Shown: in pieces, positions 23,140-34,762 of the stretch
How positions within the stretch are numbered: position 1 is the stretch's first letter
How the letters are laid out: each line of letters starts with the position of its first letter
Origin: Smittia aterrima
Lineage: Eukaryota; Arthropoda; Insecta; Diptera; Chironomidae
Length of the DNA: 64,000 nucleotides
Assembly: GCA_033063855.1 (NCBI GenBank)
Contig: CP093831.1
Span: 1,612,001 to 1,676,000, forward strand
Reading direction: 5' to 3'
Notes under the pieces: generated by a model
What the model was told of the DNA's origin: nothing
Database searches by the model: none
Seen by the model: the letters and a program-made list of their open reading frames with translations, nothing else
Made by a program: the position numbers and the translations under genes

Positions 23140-23893
23140 ATTCATCGTTGCACACTTGGCTGACTCTTAGCTATTTCCATTTCTCATCATCTGTCTGCTT
23201 CGCCATCAAAAAACAATCAAATTATAATTTTTCTCCAACGTCGACAATTACGAACTGAATTAATGTGGATGAATGAATGGTGAAGCGATTCGCTGGAAAT
23301 AAACAAAACATACAAAGTTGAACAACAATAAAAGAACTTCAAAGAGCTGAAGAGTCAACACAATGAGAGAAAAATTAATTACGAAGTCACGTCGTGTTAG
23401 CAACTCGATGAGAATCTAATGAAAAAGCGGAAATGCTTAAGCACTAGTCACACCCAGACCACTTCCATATCGGACATAGACGTGCGCGAAATATTCACGG
23501 AATCTTTTGTTAAGCAATCGCCGGCGGATTGAAAGAATTTTTAATTTTTTAAGTGCTTTTGTCATTTAAGAGATTTTTGTAGAAAACTCAAATTAGACAA
23601 AATGTAGAAAACTTCATTTTTGAGTTGAATGATTTGAGAACGATTTCTAAGTTCTAATCATTCACGCTCTCTCCCAAATTTTCTTCTCATGCTGGTTAGG
23701 AAGTCGAGTGATAATTCGAATTAATGACTCAAAACATTTCTCATAAAGTTCTAGATTTCCAAACGTTTATTCAATAAAGTCAAGCGATGACGGTTGACGC
23801 AACTGATGATAATTTTACCAAATTTGTATTTTCATTATCTCAGTTTACAAAGTCGCGGCTCATACCATATTCGCTAAGAAATCAAATTTTGCT

Positions 23894-23980
23894 TTATCAC
23901 TGATAAGATATTACAATTTAAACGAGAGCATGTCAGATAAACTTTGTCAGTTGTGTCTCAGTGGCGAAAATGAGAAGTCA
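23894..23980 (+). promoter_or_regulatory. UGT promoter: palindromic GATA pair, Inr and DPE
   Basis: TTATCA-C-TGATAA at 23894-23906 is a perfect 13-bp palindrome of two GATA sites; a further GATAA lies at 23936-23940. TCAGTT at 23947-23952 is an Inr with A+1 at 23949, and AGTCA at 23976-23980 matches the DPE at exactly +28..+32. That gives a 21-nt leader before the ATG at 23970 and puts the DPE inside the coding sequence. Confidence 0.55.
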
Positions 23981-25653
23981 CTTTTCTCTGTTTGTGCTTC
24001 TCGCGCTATTCAAAGTGTCAGTCGGATCAAATATTTTATTCATCAGCGGAATTCCTTCACCAAGTCATCACATTTACAACAGAGCTTTGGTCTTGGGACT
24101 TGCGGCTAAAGGACACAATGTGACTTTCCTCTCAGCAGATCTTCCAAAGGAGAAGAATCCAAATGTTCACTACATTCATCTCGAGAAAGTTTACGATTAC
24201 TTTTATGAAGGAGAAGACCCATTCGATTTATTGGAATACGCGGAACTTGGACCAATTGAGTCATTGAAGGAATTTGAGTCGATGTGTTCACTAATGTGCG
24301 AAGCAATGCTCAATGCCAAAGGCCTCGAAGTTCTTCTTGATTATCCAAAAGTTTTCAAGTTTGACGCAATCATTCACGATTATACGAGCGGACCGTGTTT
24401 GCTTCCATTGATGGCGAGATTCAATTATCCGCCAGTGATTCAGATTTCTGCTTTCGCAAATCCTCCTTACACGACTGACTACGTTGGAGGTCACAAGTAC
24501 CCGGCATACGTTCCTCATTACAATTTGAACTACCCCGTGGAAATGAATTTCTTTCAACGATTGCACAACATGGGAATTTATTTATTTGACTGGCTGTGAG
24601 TTTCAAAGCTGCGATCAAAATTTATTGAAGCAATTTAATTCAATTATTTTCAAGGCTTCGCGAGTATTTCATCTTTCCAAAGACTGAAGAGCAAACCAGA
24701 CAGAAGTTTAAGTTTGACTATCCACCGCTCACAGAGCTAGCTCAGAAAACTGCTTTGATTTTCGTCAACACTGACGACGCAATCGATTATCCTGAACCGA
24801 TTCAACCAAACATGATTCAAGTTGGTGGACTTCAAGTCGTTGATGCGAAGCCTCTGCCGAAAGTAAGTGGAATCGTTTTAGTTGAATTTTTATCTTATCT
24901 TTTCATTGATTCTGATAGGAGATGGAAGAGTTCATCAAGAGTGGAAAGAAGGGAACAGTTTTGATGTCTCTTGGAACGAACATGAAGTCGAGCATGCTCG
25001 GAGATGAAAGACTGAAAGTTATCATTGAAACGTTTGCGCAGCTTCCTGATTACAATTTCTTATGGAAGTTTGAGGAAGAAGCTAAGGACTTGCCGGCAGT
25101 TCTCTCGAAGAATGTTATGCTCGGGAAATTCCTTCCACAAAATGACATTCTCGCTCAACCAAACTTGATCGCTTTTGTCACGCATTCGGGAATGTTGTCA
25201 ACACATGAAGCTTTCTGGCACGGGAAACCTGTCATTGCAATGCCTTTCTTCGTCGATCAACACATGAACTCAGCGAAAGCAGTGAATTTAGGAGTTGGAG
25301 TGAAAGTTGATTACAAGAATTTATCAGTGAAAAGTTTCAAGTCGAGCATCGAATCGATTATTAAAAATCCAAAATATTTCGAGAAATCTCAAAAAGTTGC
25401 TAAACTTTTCAGAGACAAACCTCAGAGACCACTCGAGCGCGCTATTTGGTGGATTGAGTATGTCATCAGGAATCCTAAAACAGATAATTTAGTTTCACCA
25501 ACTCTCAAGCTTGGTCCATTCATTTCAAACTCTTACGATATAATCCTTACAGCTCTTGTTTTCCTCTTCTTGATTCTTAAAGTGACCTGCAAGATCTTTA
25601 AGAAAATTAGAAATTTATTCGGAAGTCAGAAAAGCAAAAAGAAGAACGAGTAG
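23970..25653 (+). CDS. UDP-glycosyltransferase (UGT family 1, insect type)
   Basis: Three exons, 23970-24595, 24655-24862 and 24919-25653, join in frame into 522 residues, the usual UGT length. A signal peptide (MRSHFSLFVLLALFKVSVGS) precedes the acceptor-binding N-terminal domain (ILFISGIPSPSHHIYNRALV). The C-terminal donor-binding domain has the UGT signature region: FVTHSGMLSTHEAFWHGKPV and MPFFVDQHMN, in which DQ is expected to contact the UDP-sugar. HSG replaces the more common HGG. A single C-terminal membrane span (IILTALVFLFLILKV) precedes a basic cytosolic tail ending KKNE, a KKxx ER-retrieval signal. The enzyme should conjugate lipophilic toxins, pigments or odorants to sugar in the ER lumen. 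It lies just 5' of the odorant receptor array; the proximity could be coincidental. An upstream in-frame GTG exists, but the ATG at 23970 fits the signal peptide and the core promoter. Confidence 0.93.
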
Positions 25654-25853
25654 CTTGACTTAATTTTAGTAATTTTGAACGAATAAAAATGATAATAAAA
25701 AATAAAAGGATTTTTTTCTGTTACATAAGAATTTTGATTGATTTCAACCAAAGCTCTGACGATAGCTTAGCGATAATTAAAAGAAAATCATAATTATTTC
25801 TTCGAATTGTAAAATGCCTCGTTTTTTACTTTTATCCAACTCAAAAAATGAGC

Positions 25854-25885
25854 AGTCGAAGAGGAAACTCGAAAGTCTCAAGATG
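25854..25885 (+). promoter_or_regulatory. OR1 core promoter, DPE over start codon
   Basis: Inr-like GCAGTC with A+1 at 25854; AGATG at 25881-25885 is at +28..+32 (RGWYV) and contains the ATG at 25883. This supports 25883 over the in-frame upstream ATG at 25814. Confidence 0.45.
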
Positions 25886-27229
25886 AACTTTGAAAGCTTT
25901 CTCAAAAGAATTTTCAAAAGTTTCAGAACAGATCAGGATTATCCAAATTTGGTTGAGAAATACTTGGCTTTGTGTGTCAAATGTTTGACGACGACCAAAA
26001 TGTAATTTACAAATTTTGTCGAAAATTTTTTTATTAGTTTTCAATTTATTTCCAGTTTCTTGCCATCAGCAGTGAATTTTATCATTTATTATGTAATCAT
26101 AGTGATCTTCTTCGTCACATCATTCAGTGAACTAAGCTTATCAACCTTGACAGAGAATATTGCTTTGTTTCGTGAGTAAAATTTAATTTTTCTCTGAAAA
26201 ATTTCTTATCAAATATTCAATCACAGTTTGCGTCTTGAGGCTTGCCATCTACTTGATTTATTTCACACTGAATCGAAAACGTTTCACTTCAATGGTGCAA
26301 AGATTAAATGACAGAAAGTTAAGTGAAAAATTCATTAAAAACTTTTAGTAATTTCATTTCCTTTTTCAGGAAATCTCTGAAGATTGATGACGCTTGGCGC
26401 ATAACAATTAAACATTGCAAAGAAGAGTTCATGACAATTGCATTTTTGTTATTCTCATGCTTTGTCCTAACGAACTTGCAAGGTTTATCAATGTTCATTT
26501 TATTTGAGTTTGGAACTAAATTACCTTTTAGTTTTCAATTACCCTTCTTGCCCTCAGAATTAGGACGCATAACAACTTGGGCAATCAACTCTTGCTACCA
26601 AGTTTCATTCTCACTTCTAACTATGGTTGTGATGTTTTCATTTTTCCCAATTGCGTTTCTTTTCATGAATCATTCGTGTTGGGAGGTTGAGCAGATAACT
26701 TTGCTTGTGGAGAAATTGAGGGAGGGAAATCATAAGCTTTCGATCAAGTCTGCTGTTAAGCAAAGCTACGAAGCTCTCAGTTGGATTAACGATGTCCAGA
26801 GCCTTCTTCAATTCGTCTTTTTCGCTGAGTTTTCAATTCAGTGTTTGACTCTTTGCGTGTGCTTTTACACTGCTCTGCTTGAGCCTCCCGGAACTTTCAC
26901 AATCTTCACACTCAGCTTTGTTTTGTTGTCTCAAAACTTTTCATTCTGCGCTCTTGGTAATCGAGTTATTACTCGAATCGATGTGTTGACTGCTGCTCTT
27001 TATGACGTGAATTGGTACGAGATGACTTTGTACGATAAAAAGAGCGTTCAAATAATTTTGAGGATGGCACAAAATATGAAAAGCTTCAACGCAATTTTCA
27101 ACGATGTCAGCATGGAAACATTTCAAAAGGTTTGAATTTTTCTTTTTAATTATTTAAAACCTTAATCTCTTTTCTTAGATTGTGGAAACTTCTTACAAGT
27201 TATTAGCGTTCTTTAAATCGATTGGATAA
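25883..27229 (+). CDS. Odorant receptor (7tm_6), array member OR1
   Basis: Five exons: 25883-26001, 26056-26171, 26227-26317, 26370-27129, 27179-27229; 378 residues in frame. Insect odorant receptors are inverted seven-span proteins that form ligand-gated cation channels with Orco in sensory neuron dendrites. Family signs: about seven hydrophobic spans, the array-wide MNHSCWE motif, YDVNWYEM before the conserved C-terminal block, and a last exon reading SYKLLAFFKSIG in the position of the classic OR ending SYSYFTLL. The final intron is phase 0. Together with OR11 it is the most diverged member, at the edge of the array, which suggests the central copies are younger. Its start was chosen by alignment with the paralogues and promoter spacing. 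The ligand is unknown. Confidence 0.82.
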
Positions 27230-27250
27230 TTTATCAATCATCAGATAGGC

Positions 27251-27300
27251 TTTCCCTAATCAGTTTTTAATGCTGTTGTCAAGTCTTTAAAATGTCATTA
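27251..27300 (+). promoter_or_regulatory. Conserved upstream block shared by the OR2-type genes
   Basis: A block reading roughly CTTAATCA-TTTTTAATTCTG-TTGTCGAGTC-TTAAAAT recurs about 70-115 bp before the start site of OR2 (here), OR3 (near 29068-29115), OR4 (30801-30850), OR5 (33034-33080), OR6 (34615-34660), OR7 (36409-36460), OR8 (38253-38300), OR10 (42280-42325) and, on the minus strand, the truncated copy (about 41810-41860). It contains TAAT homeodomain-like cores. It is absent from OR1 and OR11. Shared descent alone could explain part of the conservation. Confidence 0.5.
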
Positions 27301-27363
27301 TGTTAAAATCAATTTTTCTTGTATCAGAGTTTTAAAAGAAAAAGGAAATATAATAAAGGATTC

Positions 27364-27395
27364 AGTTGAAAGAAGAAGTTTAGACAATCAGGATG
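27364..27395 (+). promoter_or_regulatory. OR2 core promoter, DPE over start codon
   Basis: TCAGTT Inr with A+1 at 27364; GGATG at 27391-27395 is at +28..+32 and contains the ATG (27393, +30). Confidence 0.55.
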
Positions 27396-28793
27396 AAAAT
27401 TGGAAAGCTTTTCAGCAACTTCTTTGATTTATTTAAAGATGAAAATAATTATCAAATATTAATTTCAAAGTTTTTGGTTTTTTGTGTTGAAAGTTTAACT
27501 CCGATCAAGATTATCAATGGAAGGAAAAAGATTTCGAAAATGTAATCTGTTTAATTTTCTTCAATCGCATTTCTAATTAAATTTCTTTTCTAGCTTTTTA
27601 GCGTCAGCATTCAATATTTTGGTCTACATGATAATTATGATAAAATATTTTATGAACGCATTCATCGAAGTTGATTTGTCGGACTTAACTGAAAATGTCG
27701 CAATGTTTCGTAAGTCAAATTTATTTATTTTTAAAAAAATGATTTATTTTAAATAATTTTATCAACAGTTTGCATAATAAGGCTGACCACCTTTGCGATT
27801 TACTTCGCTTTAAACAAAAAATGCTTCGCAGAATTAGTTCATCGATTGAATTCAAAAAAGTTTGAAAAATTTATTTTAACTTAGAAATTTTGAAAATTTT
27901 ATTTATTTTCACAGGAAATTGCAAACGCGTGATATTGCTTCTCAATTAACAATCAAACATTGCAAACAGGAATTTAAGATTTCTGCTTCCATAATCATCG
28001 AAACAAGTCTCATGGCACTTTGGCTTTTCAGTATTTCCTTAATTCAAGAGTTCGGAAAGAAGTTGCCGATAAGCTTTCGTATTACATTCTTGCCACTTGA
28101 AAATGGCAGCTTCTCTGAATGGACAGTCAATTACATTTACCAAATCTTTTTTACGGTTGCCACGATGTCTACATTTATCACATTTTTTCCCTTAACATTC
28201 CTTCTTATGAATCATTCTTGTTGGGAAATCGAACACACAACTTTGTTGCTAAACAAATTAAATGAAAATTCTCAAATTCAAAATCCTTCGGATTTGATCA
28301 AGTCCGTGATCATTAAAAGTTATGAAGCGCTCAATTGGTTGAAAGATGTTCAAAGACTGCTACAATTTGTTTTCTTCGTTGAGTTTTTGATTGAAATTTT
28401 CATTATTTGCATGTGCTTCTTTGCAATTCTCGTTGATCCTTTGGGAAATTATATAAACTACTCACTTTCTTTCGCTTTGCTTTCGGAAATGTTTGTTTTC
28501 TGTTGCCTTGGAAGTCGAGTTACCGCTAGAATTGACGTTTTAGTTTCAACAGTTTACGAAGTCAACTGGTTGTCGATGTCTGTAAGTGACATGAAGAGTC
28601 TGCAATTGATTCTAGCAATGGCCCAGAACATGAAAGGATTTAACGGATTATTCGCCGATGTCAGCATGGAAACTTTCCAAAAGGTTCGGGATTCTTATAA
28701 AACAATCAAAACAAATATCGTTAAAACGATTTATTTATTCAGGTTGTCGAGTTTTCATATAAACTGCTCATGTTCTTCAAATCAATAAATTAA
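27393..28793 (+). CDS. Odorant receptor (7tm_6), array member OR2
   Basis: Five exons: 27393-27541, 27594-27709, 27769-27859, 27915-28683, 28743-28793; 391 residues, no frame breaks. It shows the array hallmarks: N-terminal MKIGKLFSNFFDLFKDENN, LLMNHSCWEIEHTTLLL in the middle, YEVNWLSMSVSDMKSLQ near the end, and a last exon VVEFSYKLLMFFKSIN. It begins only 164 bp after the OR1 stop. Its 3' flank carries a block (28819-28849) that recurs after OR7, and OR3 resembles OR8, which points to duplication of a two-gene unit. Expected role: olfactory ligand-binding subunit partnering Orco; ligand unknown. Confidence 0.87.
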
Positions 28794-29184
28794 ATTATTT
28801 ATTTAAAATTAATAAATTGATAAGATTTGACAATGCACTTAGCGGTTTATCTTATAAGTTATCCAACTTGACATTTTTAATTCAATATATTTTATGCATT
28901 TCAAATGTCGCAGCAGGATGAAAATTGCAATAACAGTTAATAAAAAAAATTATTAAAAGTTGATTGATGCAAGGTTCAAGGTAATAATTTTATTTATTAC
29001 GTCATACTTCTTAACTTACGATATCTTACAAATTAAAAGCTTTCTCTAAATTGATTGGATTTCAGTTTCCTTAATCAATTTATAATTCTTTTGTCGAGTC
29101 TTTAAAATGTCATTAAAAAATCGTTAGAATCAAATTATGCTGCAAAAGTGTTTTAGAAGAATAAGAAAATAATATAAAGAATTC

Positions 29185-29216
29185 AGTCGAAAGTAAAAGC
29201 TTAGACAATCAGGATG
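29185..29216 (+). promoter_or_regulatory. OR3 core promoter, DPE over start codon
   Basis: TCAGTC Inr with A+1 at 29185; GGATG at 29212-29216 is at +28..+32 and contains the ATG (29214). Confidence 0.55.
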
Positions 29217-30599
29217 AAAATTATAAAAACTTACAACAAATTCGTTGATCTTTTTAAAGATAAAAATATTTTTCAAATTTTAATTTCAAAGTTTTTGAAT
29301 TTCTGTATTGAAACTTTATCTCCGATCAAGCTTATCAATGGAAGGAAAAAGATTTCGAAAATGTAATCTGCGTAAATACCTTCAATCGCTTTTCTAATTA
29401 AATATTTTTTTTTCAGCTCCTTAGCGTTTGCTTTTAATATTTTAGTCTACATGACAATTATGGTAAAATATTTTATGAACGCTCTCATTGAAGTCAATTT
29501 GTCGGATTTAACTGAAAATGTCGCAATGTTTCGTAAGTCAAATTTTTTATCTTGTATTTATTTATAAAATAGTTTAAACATAGTTTGCATGATAAGGATA
29601 AGCATCTATGCGATTTACTTCGCTTTGAACGAAGAAAGCTTCGCTGAATTAGTTCATCGACTGAACTCAAAAAAGTTTGAAAAATTTATTTCATATTAAA
29701 TTATTTTTTGATAATTTAAATTATTTTCACAGGAAATCACAAAAACATGATATTGCTTCTCAACTAACAATCAAACATTGCAAACAGGAATTTAAGATTT
29801 CTGCTATCTTAATTATCGGAACAAGTCTCATGATTATCTGGAAGTTTTTCAGTGTTTTTGCATTTCAAGAAGAGTTGCCCCTAAGCTTTCGCCTTCCATT
29901 CTTGCCACTCAAAAAAGGCGGCATCTCTGAATGGACAGTCAATTACATTTTCCAATCATTTTTTACGTTTATTTCGTGGTCAAATTTGTTTACATTTTTC
30001 CCCTTAACCTTCCTTCTTATGAATCATTCTTGTTGGGAGATCGATCACACGACTTTGTTGCTAACAAAGTTAAATGAAAATTTTCGAATTCATAATTCTT
30101 CTGATTTGATCAAGTCCGTGATCATTAAAAGTTATGAAGCGCTCAATTGGTTGAAAGATGTCCAAAAACTTTTAAAATTTATTTTCTTCGTTGAGTTCTC
30201 GGTTCAGACTCTCATCATCTGCCTGAGCTTCTTCACGATTCTTGTCGATCCTCCAGGAACTTACAGAATCTACTCACTTTGCTTCATGTTGCTCTCGCAA
30301 ATGTTTGTTTTCTGCTGGCTTGGAAGTCGTGTTACCTCTCGAGTTGATGTTTTGGTTTTGGAAGTGTATGAAGTTAATTGGTTTGCGATGTCTGTAAGTG
30401 ACATGAAAAGTCTGCAACTGATTTTAACGATGGCGCAGAACATGAAAGGGTTTAACGGAATATTCGCCGATGTCAGCATGGAAACTTTCCAAAAGGTTTG
30501 AGGTTCTTATAAAACAATCCAGATCGCTGAAACAATTTATTCATTTAGGTTGTCGAGTTTTCTTATAAACTGCTGATGTTCTTCAAATCAATAAATTAA
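29214..30599 (+). CDS. Odorant receptor (7tm_6), array member OR3
   Basis: Five exons: 29214-29362, 29417-29532, 29584-29674, 29733-30495, 30549-30599; 389 residues, intact. Its first exon (MKIIKTYNKFVDLFKDKN, then LNFCIETLSPIKLING) is closest to OR8, while its fourth exon follows the common array pattern with NHSCWEIDHTTLLL and YEVNWFAMSVSDMKS. It reads VLVLEVYEVNW where nearly all other copies read VLVSTVYEVNW. Its upstream spacer has a TATAATTC variant of the conserved block seen only before OR3 and OR8, again suggesting co-duplication. Confidence 0.87.
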
Positions 30600-30909
30600 A
30601 ATATTCACTTAGAACTGAAAGGAAAAAGGTCAACTTACGTAAAATCAACTTAGGCCTAAAATTATGCATAAATCGATAAGTTCAGAGTCGGATAAGTCAC
30701 AACCACAATTTTTGATTGATGAAAAATTTCATTGTATTCATTTTAATTATTATGTCCTAATTCTAATCTTACCAATATTAACAGTTCCGTAAACCAATAG
30801 GCTTTTCTTAATCAATTTTTAATTCTGTTGTCGTGTCATTAAAAATACGTTAGAATCAAATTATGTTGCAACAAAGTTTTTGAAAAATAAAAATTATAAT
30901 AAAGGATTC

Positions 30910-30941
30910 ATTTGAAAGTAAAGGCCTAGACAATCAGGATG
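30910..30941 (+). promoter_or_regulatory. OR4 core promoter, DPE over start codon
   Basis: TCATTT Inr with A+1 at 30910; GGATG at 30937-30941 is at +28..+32 and contains the ATG (30939). Confidence 0.5.
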
Positions 30942-32325
30942 AAAATTGGAAAGCTTTACAGCAACTTTCTTGATTTATTTAAAGATGAAAATATTTATCA
31001 AATCATTGTTTCAAAGTTTTTGGTTTTCTGTGTTGAAACTTTAACTCCGATCAAGTTAATAGATGGAAGGAAAAAGATTTCGAAACTGTAATCCGCTTAA
31101 TTTCCTTCAATCGCTTTTCTAATTAGGTTTGTTTTCCAGCTCTTTAGCGTTTGCCTTTAATATTATCATCTACATGACAATTATGGTGAAATATTTTATG
31201 CACGCATTCATCGAAGTTAGTTTGTCGGATTTAACTGAAAATGTCGCAATGTTTCGTAAGTCAAATATGTTTTTAATCCTAAATTTATTTATAATAATTT
31301 AAAAATAGTTTGCGTAATAAGGTTAAGCATCAATGTGATTTACTTCACTTTGAACGAAGAAAACTTCGCTGAATTAGTTCATCGACTGAACTCAAAAAAG
31401 TTCGTAAAAATTATTTCATATTAAAATTTTTTGATAATTTTGTTTATTTTCACAGGAAATCGCAAAAGCACGACATTGCTTCTCCACTAACAATCAAACA
31501 TTGCAAACAGGAATTTAAGATTTCTGCTTTCTCAATTATCGGAACAAGTCTCGTGATTATTTGGACGTTTCTCAGTGTTTTCGCATTTCAAGGAGAGTTG
31601 CCACTAAGCTTTCGCCTTCTATTCTTGCCCCTTGAAAAAGGCAGCATTATTGAATGGATAGTCAATTACATTTTCCAATCATTTTTTGCGCTTATTTCTT
31701 GGTCAATTTTTCTTACGTTTTTTCCCTTAACATTCCTTCTTATGAATCATTCATGTTGGGAAATCGAACACACGACTTTGTTGCTAAACAATTTAAATAC
31801 AATTTCTCAAACTCGTAATTCTTTTGATTTGCTCAAGCTCGTGATCATTCAAAGTTATGAAGCGCTCAATTGGTTGAAAGATGTTCAGAGACTTTTACAA
31901 TTCGTTTTCTTCGTTGAGTTCTCGTTTCAAAGTTTCCTCATGTGCATGAGCTTCTTCACGATTCTTGTCGATCCTTCGGGAACTTTCTCAAGCTTCGTAC
32001 TTTTTTTGTCTTTGCTCTCGCAAATGTTTGTTTTCTGCTGGCTTGGAAGTCGCGTTACCGCTCGAATTGACGTTTTAGTTTCGACAGTATACGAAGTCAA
32101 CTGGTTGTCGATGTCTGTGAGTGACATGAAAAGTCTGCAATTGGTTTTAGCGATGGCCCAGAACATGAAAGGGTTTAACGCATTATTCGTCGAGGTCAGC
32201 ATGGAAACTTTTCAAAAGGTTTGAGATTATACAAAAATTAAGAAGGTTATCGTTAAAACTTTTTATTTATTTAGGTTGTCGAGTTTTCTTATAAATTGCT
32301 GATGTTCTTCAGATCAATAAATTAA
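30939..32325 (+). CDS. Odorant receptor (7tm_6), array member OR4
   Basis: Five exons: 30939-31087, 31140-31255, 31309-31399, 31456-32218, 32275-32325; 389 residues, intact. Exon 4 reads KSQKHD-type then SPLTIKHCKQEFK where the other copies have SQLTIKHCKQEFK, and it carries NHSCWEIEHTTLLLNNLN and the common YEVNWLSMSVSDMKSLQ block. The last exon reads SYKLLMFFRSIN (Arg instead of Lys). It resembles OR5 closely in TM2 (FLSVFAFQGELPLSFR), a sign of recent duplication or conversion. The spacer after it carries mobile-element-like sequence. Confidence 0.86.
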
Positions 32326-32540
32326 ATTATTTACATTTAAAATTGAAAGGAAAAATGTCAACCTACATAAAATCTACAAAATTATCTTGAGTCTAAAATA
32401 GACACAGATCGATAAGTACAGAGTGAGACAAGATAATAAAAAAGATTTCTTCAATTAGAAATTTTCTGAATTCATTTTTCGTTGCGAAGTAAAAAAACCA
32501 TAATTTTTAATTGATGAAAAGTTTCGTAGTATTCATTTTT

Positions 32541-32761
32541 GAGGCTTTTTCTCCGAAGGGGAAAAGCCTATATGGGGCCGGTTTGGTGTCTGACATTCGT
32601 CCGTCCGTTAACGATTTTTCTCGAGAACGAAAACAGCGACTTCCTGTTTGGGCCGATGAAGTCTGTGCGAGAGAGCCAAACAAACAGACGGACAAAAAAG
32701 AAAATGACATTCAAGTCTTTTTCAACTTATACAGTTTTTTCACTCTACGGAGAAAAGCCTC
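32541..32761. mobile_element. Short terminal-inverted-repeat element (MITE-like) between OR4 and OR5
   Basis: Ends read GAGGCTTTTTCTCCG on the left and CGGAGAAAAGCCTC on the right, nearly perfect inverted termini of 14-15 bp enclosing about 220 bp. Inside, GTCCGTCCGTTAACG and CAGACGGACAAA are themselves roughly inverted. Its base composition differs sharply from the AT-rich receptor spacers. No transposase; no clear target-site duplication. Open frames inside are by-products. Confidence 0.5.
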
Positions 32762-32800
32762 AAAGTATGTTCGTTTTCGAACTGCTGTCCCACTTGTTAA

Positions 32801-32875
32801 AGCTTTTTCGATAGAAAAAACCTTATTAAGGCCACTTTGTCCGTCCGTCTGTCTGTCTGTACGCACTGTATAGCA
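32801..32875. repeat. GTCC/GTCT-rich dispersed repeat, copy 1
   Basis: Core TTTTTCGATAGAAAAAACC then TTATTAAGGCCACTTTGTCC followed by a GTCC/GTCT tetranucleotide run. The same core recurs at 38071-38115, so this is a dispersed family. It may be part of one compound element with 32541-32761. Confidence 0.5.
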
Positions 32876-33141
32876 GCCTAGAGAAGAGCTGGGAGTTTTG
32901 AAAATTGAAATCTTGAATTTTGAAAATTTTCTCCAGCGAAAGTTCTTATTTATTCAAAATTATATTTATCTTAATTTTAATTATAACGCCATTATTCTAA
33001 TCTTATCAATATTAACCGTTCTCTAAATCGATAGGCTTTCCTTAATCATTTTTCAATTCTGTTGTCGAGTCATTAAAATATCGTAAAAATCAAATTATCT
33101 TAAATTAGAGCTTTTCAAGGAAACAAAAAATTGGAAGATTC

Positions 33142-33173
33142 AGTCGAAAGAAAAATCTCAAACAATCAGGATG
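33142..33173 (+). promoter_or_regulatory. OR5 core promoter, DPE over start codon
   Basis: TCAGTC Inr with A+1 at 33142; GGATG at 33169-33173 is at +28..+32 and contains the ATG (33171). Confidence 0.55.
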
Positions 33174-34552
33174 AAAATTGGAAAGCTTCTCAGAAACTTC
33201 TTAGATCTTTTTAAAGATGAAAATATTTATCAAATCTTGGTTTCAAAGTTTTTGATTTTCTGTATTGAAACTTTAACTCCGATCAAGATTATCAATGGAA
33301 AGAAAAAGATTTCCAAGCTGTAATCAGCTTAATTTCTTTCAATCGCTTTTCTAATTAAGTTTGTTTTCCAGCTCTTTAGCGTTTGCTTTTAATATTTTGG
33401 TCTACTTGACAATTATGGTGAAATATTTTATGCACGCATTCATCAAAGTCAATTTGTCGGAATTAACTGAAAATGTCGCATTGTTTCGTAAGTCAAATTT
33501 ATTTTAATCCTAAATTTATTTATAATAATTTAAAAATAGTTTGCATGATAAGGATAAGCATCTATGCGATTTACTTCGCTTTGAACGAAGAAATTTTCGC
33601 TGAATTAGTTCATCGACTGAACTCAACAAAGTTTGAAAAAAAAATCATATTAAAATTTTTTTGATAATTTTATTTATTTACACAGGAAATCACAAAAACA
33701 TGAAATTGCTTCTCAACTAACAATCAAACATTGCAAACAGGAATTTAAGATTTCTGCTTTCTTAATTATCGGAACAAGTCTCGTGATTATCTGGACGTTT
33801 CTCAGTGTTTTCGCATTTCAAGGAGAGTTGCCACTAAGCTTTCGCTTTCCATTCTTGTCACTTGAAAATGGCAGCATCACTGAATGGACAGTCAATTACA
33901 TTTATCAAACTTTTTTTGCGTTTATTTCGTGGTCAAATTTGTTTTCATTTTTTCCCTTAACATTCCTTCTTATGAATCATTCTTGTTGGGAAATCGATCA
34001 CACGACTTTGCTGCTAACAAAGTTAAATGAAAATTCGCCAATTCAAAATTCTTCTGATTTGATTAAGTCCTTGATCATTAAAAGTTATGAAGCGCTCAAT
34101 TGGTTAAAAGATGTTCAGAGACTTCTACAATTTGTTTTCTTTGTAGAGTTTTTGATTCAAACTCTCATCATCTGCATGTGCTTCTTCACAATTCTTGCCG
34201 ATCCTTTGGGAATCTACACAATCTATGCCCTTCTAATCATGTTGCTTTCGCAAATGTTCGTTTTCTGCTGGCTTGGAAGTCGAGTTACCTCTCGAATCGA
34301 TGTTTTAGTTTCGACAGTATATGAAGTCAACTGGTTTTCGATGTCTGTAAGTGACATGAAGAGTCTGCAATTGGTTTTAGCGATGGCTCAGAACATGAAA
34401 GGATTTAATGGAATATTCGCCGAGGTCAGCATGGAAACTTTCCAAAAGGTTCGAAATTCTTTTAAAACAATCCACATCGCTTAAACAATTTATTTATTTA
34501 GGTTGTCGAGTTTTCTTATAAACTGCTAATGTTCTTCAAATCAATAAATTAA
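33171..34552 (+). CDS. Odorant receptor (7tm_6), array member OR5
   Basis: Five exons: 33171-33319, 33372-33487, 33540-33630, 33686-34448, 34502-34552; 389 residues, intact. Exon 3 ends HRLNSTK rather than HRLNSKK. Exon 4 opens KSQKHEIASQLTIKHCKQ and carries NHSCWEIDHTTLLLTKLN, ILADPLGIYTIYALLIM and YEVNWFSMSVSDMKSLQ. The final exon encodes VVEFSYKLLMFFKSIN. The mobile-element-like insertion lies in the spacer just before its upstream block (about 33034), which is itself preserved. Confidence 0.87.
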
Positions 34553-34730
34553 ATTATTTAAGCTTAAAATTGAAAAGCTATTAGCGTTCCTTAAATCAAT
34601 TGAGATAAATATTTATGAATCAGTTTGTAATCCTGCTTTCGAGTCTTTAAAATGTCATTAAAAACTCATTAAAGTCAAGCTTTGATGCAATAAAAGCTTT
34701 AAAAGAAATCGAAATTAAAACAAAAGATTC

Positions 34731-34762
34731 AGTCGAAAGTAAAACCTCAAAAATTTAAGATG
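34731..34762 (+). promoter_or_regulatory. OR6 core promoter, DPE over start codon
   Basis: TCAGTC Inr with A+1 at 34731; AGATG at 34758-34762 is at +28..+32 and contains the ATG (34760). Confidence 0.55.

Noticed and set aside
32511..32873. Overlapping 120- and 91-codon frames in the OR4-OR5 spacer
   Set aside because: They run through the inverted-terminal element and the GTCC repeat, so they reflect repeat composition rather than a gene.
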